A DNA stretch of 64,000 nt, from contig JALUTQ010000033.1 of assembly GCA_032718865.1 (NCBI GenBank), positions 744,001 through 808,000 of the forward strand, written 5' to 3'. Of the stretch, positions 31,287-41,623 are shown piece after piece. This DNA comes from Tilletia caries (taxonomy: Eukaryota > Basidiomycota > Exobasidiomycetes > Tilletiales > Tilletiaceae). The position numbers were made by a program, and so were the translations under genes. Below the pieces are notes generated by a model. The model did not search any database. It was given only the letters and a program-made list of their open reading frames with translations, and had not been told where the DNA came from. How positions within the stretch are numbered: the stretch's first letter is position 1; each line of letters opens with the position of its first letter.

Positions 31287-31498
31287 AACCTCTGGGACAC
31301 TCCAGGATCTGTCCCGGCCCAGGGATGGTACCTGGACGGTACCTCTGGGACAGCTCTGGGATTTCTCCGTCAGGACAATCCCGGATGCCGCCCTGGTCGA
31401 ATACCAGACCTGTCCCGACCCCGGACCCTCCCTGTCAGTCCCCCAGGTCTGCTGGTGTATGACACCGCGCCCGGGGCGCGGGTACCGCGGGGGCGCGG
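31287..31498. repeat. Subterminal GGGACC/CCCGG-rich tract, right side of P
   Basis: It holds many CTGGGAC, GGTACC, TCCCGG motifs, then GGTCTGCTGGTGTAT, the inverted copy of the left-side motif, and finally the start of the right terminal repeat. It mirrors 1887-2170. Confidence 0.6.
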
Positions 31499-31500
31499 TA

Positions 31501-32256
31501 CTCTCGACTGCACAATGTTTCGGACACCCTCATTTTTTGATGGCGGATTTCATTCGCAGAGATTTTGAATTCGTATGATCATTTTTGGCAGACCTCATGA
31601 TGATCATCCGAGGCCCTGCGACGCCTCCGCAAGGACGGTCTCATGACAGGCTGGGGTCTCACATCTCACGTATGAGCGACGCGTACAAGAAGCACCGATG
31701 CTTCCGTCCACGTCGCAGCAGATCCATACCAAGTGCAATCCAAGAGAGCTCAGTCCTTTTGTAGTTCTAACCCTGGTATCTCTGCTATGATAACGTTTGA
31801 TGGACACTGAAGAGAGACAGCAGAAGGGAGGTGATATGAAGGATGAAGGAGTTCGAATGAGTTGGGAGAATGGGACCAGGACGGTACCAAAACAGCATCA
31901 GGATGGTATAGACTCAGAAGACTCCAGGTTTCTTTTGAGACGTCGTTTACGAAACTACAGGCACGTCCCACTTCTCCGCCACCACCCATCACGCTCTTGA
32001 CCCATCGTAAATCCCTTTCAACAATGCTCCAGCAGGCTGAGCAGTGAGCAGTAAGCGCAATAAGTGCTTGAGGGGACGGTATCTGCTTAGTCGAGATGGT
32101 CTGCGAACGCACTTGGCCTTGACTGACTGCTGTTGTTCAACGTGGTGTGGGACAACAATTTTGATCACTTCAACAGCGCCACGCTCTTTTCATAAATTCA
32201 GGCTGAAAACGATCCGCGACTTCAAATCGGTGTCCGAAACATTGTGCAGTCGAGAG
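31501..32256. mobile_element. Mariner-type MITE inside the right terminal repeat of P
   Basis: Perfect 28-bp inverted ends beginning CTCTCGACTGCACAATG, flanked by TA at 31499-31500 and 32257-32258. It is 756 bp and non-coding. Removing it joins GGGGGCGCGG-TA with AATAGAAT and restores the P terminal repeat. Confidence 0.88.
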
Positions 32257-32441
32257 TAAATAGAATTGTCCGTGGACCGTGCGCCTGTGCCGATGTCCCG
32301 AAATTCTCGAGATCTCGAAGATCCTCGGGAAGGAGGGCTGCCTTTGCCTCGCTGGTTGCCTGAGCTGGACGACGACGGCGACGAACAGCATCGGACTGAC
32401 AACGGACGTCGGCGCGCGCGTCTGAGGCGATCGAGAGCGGC

Positions 32442-32627
32442 ATGGCGGGCTTGGAGCTGACTCCCAGCGAGATACGCGCGCTGCCGGAGCACGAGCTCGT
32501 CGAGCTCCTCCACAAGCTCAGGCAACTCGACAACAAACTCCAGTCCAAACTCGACTCCAACCATCATCCTGCTCCTGCTGCTGCGCCTGCTGCAGCTCAC
32601 GACCAACATCACAGCCATCATGCGCCC

Positions 32628-32682
<55 letters not shown>

Positions 32683-35516
32683 CTTCCGACGATATCGCAG
32701 CAATGCGCAAGCAGATCGACACCTACGACGCTGGCTTGCGCGCTTGCGGACGACAGATGCGCGCAAGGAGCCGTGCTATCTCCCTCCTTCAGCAGCCCAT
32801 CATCCCCCGGGGCGTTTCCGACTATGAAGGATGGCTGACGATGTACACCCAGCCACTGATGACTGTGCCTTCAATACCCCCGCCTGCGAGTAGGGACTTG
32901 AAGAAAACGCCGGTGGACAACCTCATCCAGCGTCTTGAAGCGCTGTCAGCCTTGGACATTGTCGAGGTCAACAATGTGCCTATGGGTGAGTTCTTCGCTG
33001 ATCGTGGGCATACTGATGATCCTTGTCGCTGAACTCTGTTCCACTCACTCTGAAGACCACCCGCCCAACCCGCTACCTGGCGAAACCGAAGACGTCAAGA
33101 CCCCCCGCTTCGGCACAAGGATCGGTAGACTGGGTGGATACGGCCACGAAATACGGCCCATTCGCAACCTGCCTCCCTCCCGCGAACGCTTTGGCACCCT
33201 CGCCCACAAGAAGGTCCTCCGCGCCCCGCCGCAGGACCAGGAGGTCCTTCATTTCGAAGGACGAAACGTACGAGGGGCACGATGGCCGAACTGGGTCTGG
33301 ACCGCTCCCCGTCGATCAGTCCGAGAGGAGGAGAAGGAAGAGGAAGGGCACGGACAAGGCAACATCACAGCTCAGCCGCAGACGAAGAAGAAGAAGCAGC
33401 CGGCAAAGAAAAAGGTCGTCTTTCTGGATGCGAAACGCTTCGAGCCCGATGTCGGATATCGGCCGCGATACCTCGACGGGGACCTCACTGTCGAAGACGA
33501 TCAGCAGGGGCAGGCAAATGCAGGCTCGGGTTTGCCGGGTGATGAGGACGACCCTATCGAACTTCCCGCAGCCGACGTCTTCATGGTGCCCGCCGAGATC
33601 GAACCCCTTCCTGAATCCGATCTACTCGTCCCCAACCCGCCCCCGCAATTCCCCTATACAATCCTCGTGGACATTCTGCGGGACTTTATGCTCAAAAATC
33701 AAGGCGTAGCTATGGCCTTCGGCTTTCTCGGCCAGAAAATGTCCGACCGCGGGTTCAACTACAAAAAGAAACTCGGGTTCAAGACCATGAAGGAGATGGT
33801 ATCGACGGCTCGGAGCAGTATCGGTTTTGGTTGGACCAATGCTGCGGACTCCAACGCATCATGGATCTGGCTCTGGGATCCTGACAGGCCCTACCGGGCT
33901 CCTTCCTGCACCACCAAGCAGTGGGAGGCCTTCCGGGCTTCAAGGGAAGGATGGGAGCCGCCAGGCCTCAAGCAAGGCATGATTAACGTCATGCGCGGCG
34001 GCGTCGGCTTGTTTCCGTCTAAAACGAAAACGAAGAAGGCCTTTTGGCTCGCGGTGGAGAGGGGCGAAGTCGATCCACCGCCGCCTCGCGCTAACACGGC
34101 CGCCCCGGACACAGCTCGTCGGCCGGCCTTTGATCACATGCAATGGCTCAACAACAGCCATCGGCGCGACGAAGTCTTCGCGGCCTCCGTGGGCCCGTCC
34201 ACAGGAACGGGACCGCGGCTGACCAGTACGAATCAAACCCCACTCGGCCCCCGTCGCGAGGCGGCACTCTCCGCGCCTCCTCCCCGCGCCTCGAGCTCTT
34301 CGAACTGGCGCGGAGTCGACGACTTCGAACAGTTCGAGCAGTCGGACGCGCCGGCTTTGCTGAGCTCGAACTGGATCCAGTTTGGTGCGCGGAAACGGGA
34401 GGCGAGTGGCGGACTGAGGACGGGCTCGCCTCGTGCTGCTGGGAGCGAGGCGGTCGGTGCGGAGGGTAGCTCGCGGGACCATGATGGTGGCGTGGCTGGG
34501 CCCGTCGAGGGAGTGGACTTACCGATGAGCGAGGGAGAAGCTGACGAGGTGCGAGTTAAAGACGAGGACGATGACGAAGAAGACGGTCAAGTCGTGCTGG
34601 AGGAGGCGGGCACGACGAGCCGCTTCCCCAAGTTGGCAAGGGCGGGCAGCCCGGACTATCGGGCGTCCGCTGCGACTGTGACGAGTGAGGTGGTGCCGAT
34701 GTCGGTTGACATGGAGACGAGACTGCCGACGACGATAGTGAGTTTTTGCTTCCTTCTTTCCCCCAATGTTCCGGATTATGTACTGACAGCATTTCTTTAT
34801 CGAACGGGGGCTCGTAGTGGAATGATCTGGACAGCACCTCGACCCTCGTCCGACCCGTGAAGAAGGAGCCAGGACTGGATGCCCCACCGGAAGTTGCGCT
34901 TCAGTTCAGTGTCAAGCCTGAGCCGATGGACGAAGACGACGGGGACATGTCGCGTTTGGAGATGCAGGCACGAGGGAAGGGAAAGAAACGGGCGCTGGAC
35001 GAAGTATCGCAGGGTCGTGGCGGCTCGGGCCTCGACGGTGCTACGCCTCGGGCTGGTTCGGACGATCGCTCTCGCTCTTGGGACTTTGGGCGAGAGCGAG
35101 AGCAAGAGCGGGAACGGGACGCAGAGCGTGGATCTTCTTCGCGCTCTGCAATCAGCTCTGGTCGAGACCGAGACCGAGAACGGGAAGAGGAGAAAGAACG
35201 AGAACGAGACCGAGGACGAGGGCCGCGGTACATCGACTCTGACCGGGATCGTGATCAGGACCGAGCATACGATCGAGAACCGCTTTCTGCCCGACTCGCA
35301 CGATCTGATCGCGAGTCAGAGAGATACGGCGGTGGCGTACGAGATTTGCGCGATCGCGATCGCGACCGAGACCGCGACCGCGATCGTGACGGGTATCGCA
35401 GCCGGGACGAGCGGGGACGGGACGGACCCCGAGAACGAGAACGAGAGCGGGATTGGCGAAGTGGTGGAAACGGCCCGGATCAGTACCCGCCCGAGAAGCG
35501 GGTGCGTCGGGATTGA
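32442..35516 (+). CDS. Host gene: RD/RE-repeat, polyglutamine protein
   Basis: Three exons: 32442-32985, about 33056-34738 and 34821-35516. Introns have GTGAGT donors. The N-terminus (MAGLELTPSEIRALPEHEL, HKLRQLDNKLQ) is helical and followed by a histidine-rich part and a run of about 18 glutamines. The middle holds RNVRGARWPNWVWTAPR, KRFEPDVGYRPRYLDGD and WIWLWDPDRPYR, plus acidic segments. The C-terminal third, from VKKEPGLDA, is made of RD, RE and DRDRDR repeats, as in nuclear splicing or transcription-linked proteins. I do not recognise the family. The gene begins 160 bases after the transposon duplication, so P sits in its upstream region. Confidence 0.65.
32629..32682 (+). repeat. CAGCAA/CAG glutamine repeat
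   Basis: A 54-base run of CAGCAACAG units within the first exon of the RD/RE gene, coding for uninterrupted glutamine. Confidence 0.85.
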
Positions 35517-35928
35517 GGGGGATGCTGCCTCCTCTTCATCCACGAGCGACGGGCGGACGGGCGGGAGACCTGGGCTGCTCTCCCTCTCAAGATCGGACTT
35601 CTCCTGGCTCGAATGGTTTTTTTGTCAAGTTGACACACAAGGTTTCGATTTCGCCTTCCCTCCCTGAGGCGCTGATGGGCCTTTCCCTTCCGTACGCAAA
35701 CGCAATCATCATCGCTAATGGCCACGCTCTTCCGACTCGACTCCTCCCACCATGGTGCCTCGATGGGAAGCCATCATTCTCTAGCCCAGAAGAGGTGTTG
35801 CTGATCTTCTTCCTCCCTCCTTTCAGCCTTCCTTTCCGTTGACCCTTCCCTCCTCCCCCCCTTATTTTCTGTTCATCCTCTTTAGTACTGATTGGCACAG
35901 CACCTCGACACCGACTACTTGAACCCCT
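35517..35928 (+). other. 3' region of the RD/RE gene and intergenic DNA
   Basis: Pyrimidine-rich stretches (TTCCTCCCTCC near 35810-35870) and no supported gene. It probably holds the 3' UTR of the upstream gene and the promoter of whatever follows. Confidence 0.4.
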
Positions 35929-36285
35929 ATGGCCGATAGTTCCGTTCCCCAGCTCCCACCCGACTTCACGCCGCGGCCAATTGAGTCGCTTGGCTCAAGC
36001 ATCACGTCTGACCATGGGTTCGTCCTGACTCATGGACGGACAGCCAACGAGGGGCTTGTGGGAAGAGCCGATGCCCGACGGGACTCCTCATGGGTGACGA
36101 CCACCAGTGCTGACTCATTCGGCCTACCTACAGGCTACAACTCAACGGGCATACGTTGTCGGGTCGAGCACCGCCTCCGTATGACTGCCTGGTACATATT
36201 GCGGAGATTCGTGAACGGCGCGAACGAGAGTGCGAAGCGTCCAACTGCGAATGCCACTGACTGCCATCTGTATTCTGGAGATTGA
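35929..36285 (+). CDS. Possible small gene, exon structure uncertain
   Basis: An ATG at 35929 opens a 118-codon frame (MADSSVPQLPPDFTPRP). A second ATG at 36032 in another frame would, after removing a 40-nt GTGACG..CTACAG intron (about 36082-36130), give a more protein-like tail: LNGHTLSGRAPPPYD, then HIAEIRERRERECE, then CECH. I cannot decide between them and recognise neither. The second reading looks more like real protein. Confidence 0.25.
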   Translation: MADSSVPQLPPDFTPRPIESLGSSITSDHGFVLTHGRTANEGLVGRADARRDSSWVTTTSADSFGLPTGYNSTGIRCRVEHRLRMTAWYILRRFVNGANESAKRPTANATDCHLYSGD

Positions 36286-36783
36286 CTTGCTCATTCTCTC
36301 TCATGCTCATCCGCTCATCGCTCATCCTCTCTCCTTGCTCTACATATCCACCAGTGCGCTTCACGACAGATATTCGAAGCCCAGGACGGCGTCCGGGTGC
36401 CTGTGAAGGCAAGCTCATCCGATACTCCCATTTTTGTTCAGCTTGCTCACCATCTCACACCTTTCACCATCCTCCGGCTTACACTGGGCTAGGCAACAGA
36501 AAAGGCTATGGAATAAGCTGCGACTGGGAAATAATAGGATGTGGGAGAACTGCCGAGGAACGTCGGGTTCTGTCTGATTGTCGCGAAATAAATAGATAAG
36601 GGTACAGCAGAGATATCCACTCGACGGTGTGTACAGAGAGCGGAGGCAAGTGATACGAGAAGGAGAGGGGATACACTGATTCCGACACTGGGGAAGGGAA
36701 GGGAACGTACGGTTTGGGGACGAGGCTGTTGAAGGCTTGCGAATATATAAATCTAGATAGCAGCCTCTTCCCCCGCCCTCGCT

Positions 36784-38307
36784 TCAGCTGAATGGCGTAC
36801 TAGACGCTGTGGACGCCGATCGACGCGGTGGAGGGGGAGGAGGGGCAGCTCTCTTCTTCTTCTGCTGGACCTGTGTCGCCTGTGCAGGTGCAGGTGGCGC
36901 CGGTGGTCGGCGGTTGGCAAGCGACGACGTTGTAGAGGGAGGAGGCGGCGGCGGCGGAGCGGGACGAGAGGAGAGGGTCGACTTAATCGGGGGTACAGCG
37001 GGTGCGGGACGGGAAAGTCTGCGTGTGTCCTGACCGGCAGGAGTAATGACTGACTTCGAGATTATGTTCGATTGGGTCGAATCGGCTTCGTTGAACGCTG
37101 CGTCAAAGGGGGACGCTGTTGAACCGTGGACCGCAGCAGTAGGGTGCAGAGATAGAGCAGCGAGCTCTCCGGCTCCGTCATCGGCTGCTGTGATGGGGAG
37201 ATGTTCGTCTTCGTCCTCTTCTGGAAGACGGCCGGATATGAGCTGGGCGGGCGTCGCGAGATAGGTGTCGTCCGATTCGATACTGTCGCGCCGGGGTCGA
37301 TCGAGCGGAGGTGTCGACGGCGCCGATTCTGATCGATGGTAGTCTCGGGCGTGTCCGTACTCATCATCATCATCTTCTTCTTCTTCTTCCTCGTCATCGT
37401 AAGCGTGGTCGTGCTCCTCATCATCATGCTCCTCGATGGAATCGAAGTGAATGGCCGGTTCTGTTGCGGAACGCTGAATCGGAGCTCGTGTCACCGTGCC
37501 TTGAACAAAGTCATCCTCGAAGCCAATGAGTGTATGGCTCGTACTGATCACGCCCACACTTTGCGACCGGCCATGCATGCCCCGTCCATGGACCGGCGCA
37601 GCGGTCGTAGTCGATTGAGAATTTGTGTGTGCGGACAGCGAGCTTGTCCGTGCATGCGACTGTCCCTGTCGCTGGGTGTTGGGATTGTAAGTCATACCAT
37701 GACCTGGACCAATGATCACCTTGGTACCGAGCGCACCCGCGGGATTGTCGGCAATATACTTGAAGGAGACGTCGCGCTCGTAGAAGGATGGATGCATCTG
37801 GGAGAACTGGGAGCTGAAACGAGTTCGGTCCGCCTCTGTCTGTGTCAAGGGGGTAGCTTCGATGTCGCCTAGACCATGATCGCCGGGGCCGTCATCGTCG
37901 TCCTCATTGTGGAAGTGATGATCAAAGCCGACAGATGCAGCTGACTTTTTCCGCGAGTTTTCCGGCGAGGCTGGAGTAGGAGGCGAGGCTGGGAACTGGA
38001 GAGCTTCACCCGTCCAGCCTGGATTGTGTCGAGGGAAGAGGATGTAGTGCTGCTTCAGCATGCCCTTGTCGGCCATGACGACGCCGCACTTGAGACAGCG
38101 GACACGCTCGGCCTCTTCGCCGGCGCGCGCCTCCTCTTCCTCCCACTCGCCCGAGCGTGCTCCGGGCGCGTTGGTGATCTGCTCGAGCAGCGCATTCGTC
38201 TTGGTAAGCCATCGACTGAGAGGTTTCCCACCGGGGGAAGCCGACTGGCGCGCTTTGCCGCTTTCGTCCTGGGAGAACGAGGAGCTGGAAGAGCGCCGGA
38301 AATTCAT
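36784..38307 (-). CDS. Host gene: zinc-finger-like, acidic and polyproline protein
   Basis: A single 507-codon frame starting MNFRRSSSSSFSQDESGK. Residues about 69-92 contain CLKCGVVMADKGMLKQHY followed by a further His (FPRH), a C2H2-like arrangement. The middle has GTKVIIGPGHGMTYNPN, serine-rich stretches and an acidic run (EEEEEEDDDDE). The C-terminal 120 residues are polyproline-rich (APPPPPPPS, AAPPPPPPR), as in ligands of SH3, WW or profilin. The single ORF without introns and the even codon use suggest a real host gene. No family was recognised. Start: first ATG, with the 5' region 38308-38460 outside any ORF. Confidence 0.6.
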   Translation of the reverse strand: MNFRRSSSSSFSQDESGKARQSASPGGKPLSRWLTKTNALLEQITNAPGARSGEWEEEEARAGEEAERVRCLKCGVVMADKGMLKQHYILFPRHNPGWTGEALQFPASPPTPASPENSRKKSAASVGFDHHFHNEDDDDGPGDHGLGDIEATPLTQTEADRTRFSSQFSQMHPSFYERDVSFKYIADNPAGALGTKVIIGPGHGMTYNPNTQRQGQSHARTSSLSAHTNSQSTTTAAPVHGRGMHGRSQSVGVISTSHTLIGFEDDFVQGTVTRAPIQRSATEPAIHFDSIEEHDDEEHDHAYDDEEEEEEDDDDEYGHARDYHRSESAPSTPPLDRPRRDSIESDDTYLATPAQLISGRLPEEDEDEHLPITAADDGAGELAALSLHPTAAVHGSTASPFDAAFNEADSTQSNIISKSVITPAGQDTRRLSRPAPAVPPIKSTLSSRPAPPPPPPPSTTSSLANRRPPAPPAPAQATQVQQKKKRAAPPPPPPRRSASTASSTPFS

Positions 38308-38601
38308 CGGAAGAGATTGCTGCGCTTCACTCGCGGCGCTGGACTTGCTGAATGCTGAGCGAGGAAGGATGGTCCTTGTCTGTCAAAGGGCGATCCCAAT
38401 TCCCAGCGGCGACATGCGTCATACATATGTACGTTTGGCGAGGACGCCCGTATTACAGAGTACTCCCTGGTTAATTTTATACCTTTTAAGCCTATAACCT
38501 GGATAAATTTTATAGGACTAATTCCCCAGACTCTTTACCCAGACTTTAGTTCTGGGTTTTTATCGGCCCCGGCCCCTTACAGCCGTATTATTCATTGCAA
38601 C
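38308..38601. other. Intergenic, nothing recognised
   Basis: 5' side of the polyproline gene, then an AT-richer part (TTTTATACC, TTTTATAGG). It ends at the TTGCAAC duplication of the next element. Confidence 0.4.
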
Positions 38602-41529
38602 CTCAGTAAAAACGAACCCGCCGTGTACCCGCTGCTAATCCGCGGTGACTTTGGAGCGGATGAGACTCGCATCCCCAGCGGGTCAGCAGCGGGTCACCCG
38701 CTGTGATTCCGCTTGGACACAGAATCCGCGATGTACAGCGGGTGACCCGCTCCTAACCCGCTGCTATCTCACGGCTAACACGCGGTAAATCGACAGACAA
38801 AAATGCTCTATTGACCCGCTGCTAACCCGCTGCTGACCCGCTGCCAATACACTTCCGCCTCTCCCCCCAGCCTCTCCCTACCCTGCTTCATACCTTGCCC
38901 GCCCCGCCCCGCCCCGTCCCTCTCCCACCTCCTCTGCTCCTTCTCCCCATGCTCTGGTCCGGTCGTATTCTCTCCCCCTCCGCTCCTCCCCCAATCGGCA
39001 ATCCACAGATGATGTTGCGCTGTAAGGACTAAAGATTCAAGGGAGTGGAAGTTGTGTGATAATCCATTGAGAAAAGAGATTGAGAGGAGAGAGACTCACC
39101 AAGAGAAGAGAGAAGAAAGAACGATCGTTGGTTGGCGTGCTTACTGCGCTGCGGAAGAGATGAAGGCGTCAACAATCGGAATTTGGAGCGAGCGTCGAGG
39201 AACACGGATAGATGAAGGCGCAAACTTCAGCAGATGATATGTTAGAAGGTCAGTAACAATACGACAGTCAGTAATGCAGTAATCAGTTTGTCAGAATGTC
39301 AGTATGTATAAGTTGTCAGCGAGGGATCGAGAACGACTGCAGATGGGGAGAAGAAACAGTGAAGGAGAAGCGTGAGCTGCAGAGAGTCAGAATGAGAAGA
39401 GGAGAGAGACATGCTTGACCAGTTTGAAGACCATCTCCATGTGCTGAGGCCACAGTCAAGATGATGAGTTAGCGCGCATTCTTGGACAGACGAAACAAGG
39501 GTCAGCATTCCGAAGGATGAAATAAAAGAATCTGTCACTCGCCTGACCCATGAATACACTAGGCATTACTGTAGCGAAAATAAAGCAGGACGTCAGATCC
39601 AGTGACCAGCAAATAGAGCAGCCGCGCTGCGATCTGATGACCGATGACTCTTGGTGCCGACGTCAACGCCCTCCCAGTACCGTAGGAAGCAGGCCGGTGA
39701 AAAGGGAGCGCGGGGGTGAGGGTGACAAAGGGAGGAAGTAGCGTGCTTCAAAACGGCCGAGGACTCCTCCGTCCCGAGTGTGAGATGGGCGTGCCTGTCC
39801 GACTGATCGGAGCCAGCCCACCGCCACGCGGTGATTAGAGATCTGGTGAGGGCGGGAAGGCGAGGCCCGAGGGTGGGTGTGGAGCGGGCGGAGTCGGCGT
39901 CGGGCTCGGGGTCGGGTGCGGTGGTGAGCTGTGGTAGTCCGAGTGGTTATGGGGAGCGGCGTTGGTGTGGTTCTGTTGCTGCTGTGCTTGTCGATGATGG
40001 TCCGGATAGCAGAGTGATATCAGCAACGATGACAGGGCAGCAGCAGCGAGAGGGAAAGGTGCTTACTGGTCGTAGCGGGTGGTTGGTTCGGAAGCATATT
40101 CCACGACGCGAGCTCGTCGGGGGGCTGCTGCTGGGAGGGGCTTATTAGAATGTAGCGTTAGACCGTCATTAATCGATGAAGGGCAGAGTCAGCAAGAAGA
40201 GCTCAGCATGAAGCCATGAAGAAAACAGTTAGTATCAAATCAGTCAACGTCAGGCGTCAGCCTAAATCAGAAGGTAAAAGGGCACGAGAGGGGGGGATCC
40301 TGCTCTCCCGCTGTGCAGATAGCAGACCAGCAGCGCCGAGCGAGTAACGAGCATATGTATGCGTGCAAGAGAAGAAGCAAGTAGAGTGAGCAGGGCGATG
40401 TGCGATGCAGAGAGATGGAGCGTGTCTTGCGACTCACCCAGGGGATGGAAGTGAATATGCGCTGCTGTCGCCTGTCTGTCACTCGAACAACACGCAGACG
40501 GTCTCCTCGTATGCATCTGGGTCGTGCGCACACTACCAGCTGACACCTTAAGCCAAGTAACATCCCTCTTCCACATCCATACCACGTCGTCGGTCGCGCA
40601 CCATCCTCAGGACAGGGGGAGCGACCGATAAGGATGAGAATGACGGGGAAAGAGGAGGTAATCGATCAGAACAGGGGTCGGGTATATGTGCGTCCAAGAA
40701 CACGATGAACGCGCATGTACTCACGTCGCTGGTTGGTGGGGACGTAGAGTCGTGGACACCGTAGCTGCACATGGAGACAGAAGCGGGAAAGAGCCAAAGC
40801 CAGAGTCAGCTGATCTGCAGTACGTGCCGAGCGACCTTGGCTGTATGCGGATTGCGGCCTCGCTCCTGTTGGCTGTTCCCCATCTACAGGCAGATCTCAT
40901 CGTACCAACTCTTCCCCTCCCGTGATGCTGGCAAAGACACTCACCAGTAGCCGTGCGTGCCGCCTCTCAGGGCAACGGAGAGTTCGATAACGAGGCGCTT
41001 GCGGAGCTTGCCGGTAATTGCACGGCGACGGGAGTGGCGGCCATGGGGACGTGCTCGGTAACGATGGGGGGAGTCATGAAATGCGCCTGTCTTGTGCCGT
41101 TGTGCGGGAAATAAGGCGCCGTGCAGGGCCGACCCCATGCGTGCAGCGTCCGTAGCAGCTGCAGATCACAAACTGATCTCGATCTCGGCGGGGAGCGTCG
41201 GAGGACGAGGAAGCCATGATGAGTCTGCCAAGGATGGGAGCAGTGGTCGCTGGTCAGTGGACAGCTGTGGCCGGTGAAGATGCGCAAGACTCGGTACTCA
41301 CGGCGCATGCGCAGCGGGTTTGCCGCGGGTGGTGGGAACGTGATCTTCGAAGAAATTGTTGCTCTGGGAGGTGAACTTGACGTCTTTCGTTCAGAGCGGG
41401 TTCGCCGCGGATATGCAGCGGGTAGTTTGAGACGTCAAAACTGTCAAAACTTTCATTTCGGGGGTCAGCGGGTCTGCAGCGGGTTCGCTGCCTCAGCCGC
41501 GGGTACACAGCGGATACGTTTTTACTGAG
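38602..41529. mobile_element. TIR element K1 with ACCCGCTG motif arrays
   Basis: The left end CTCAGTAAAAACG and right end CGTTTTTACTGAG are inverted repeats extending into GTGTACCCGC. They are flanked by the direct repeat TTGCAAC (38595-38601 and 41530-41536; 7 bp). Both subterminal zones (38615-38860 and 41310-41515) are packed with ACCCGCTG/CAGCGGGT. The centre (39030-41300) looks like exons and introns on the minus strand, with many CTCAC (donor complements), but I could not identify a gene. The same layout occurs in element K2. Confidence 0.65.
39030..41300 (-). other. Gene-like core of K1, unidentified exon fragments
   Basis: Minus-strand exon-like pieces with flanking splice signals include GKLRKRLVIELSVALRGGTH (about 41020-40950), a piece reading DAYEETVCVLFE (about 40520-40480), and a His/Pro-rich C-terminal-like tail PDHHRQAQQQQNHTN (about 40010-39850). 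None is recognised, and frames are broken. By analogy with K2 these may be captured host gene fragments; that is inference. Confidence 0.3.
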
Positions 41530-41623
41530 TTGCAACATCAATAGAAATTTTTTTCGCAATTCGGCTTCAAACCTCAGGAAAGCTGGGGGCGCTGTGTGAA
41601 GCTGCCCACCGGCTGTAGACCCG

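Larger units (their letters stand above)
1264..32271. mobile_element. Element P: two-gene DNA transposon with nested insertions
   Basis: The left end (from 1264) and the reverse complement of the right end (from 32271) match over about 35 bases with three mismatches. The shared core includes ATTCTATTTACCGCGC. Both ends are flanked by the 10-bp direct repeat GTGGACCGTG (1254-1263 and 32272-32281). Subterminal GC-rich tracts (1887-2170 and 31287-31498) share an inverted ATACACCAGCAGACC motif. Between the ends lie two divergent intron-bearing genes. Removing the later insertions (4323-18338, 20092-22752, 24891-31286, 31501-32258) leaves about 7.2 kb. A 9-11-bp duplication recalls MULE-type elements, but the transposase motifs do not let me assign a superfamily. 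The two-gene layout is seen; mobility of this unit is inferred. Confidence 0.72.

Noticed and set aside
32629..32682. Microsatellite unrelated to coding
   Set aside because: It is in frame as polyglutamine in a supported gene, so it was kept only as a sub-feature.
39030..41300. An intact host gene between 39 and 41.3 kb
   Set aside because: Frames are broken, no family was recognised, and the region lies within matching terminal repeats of K1.
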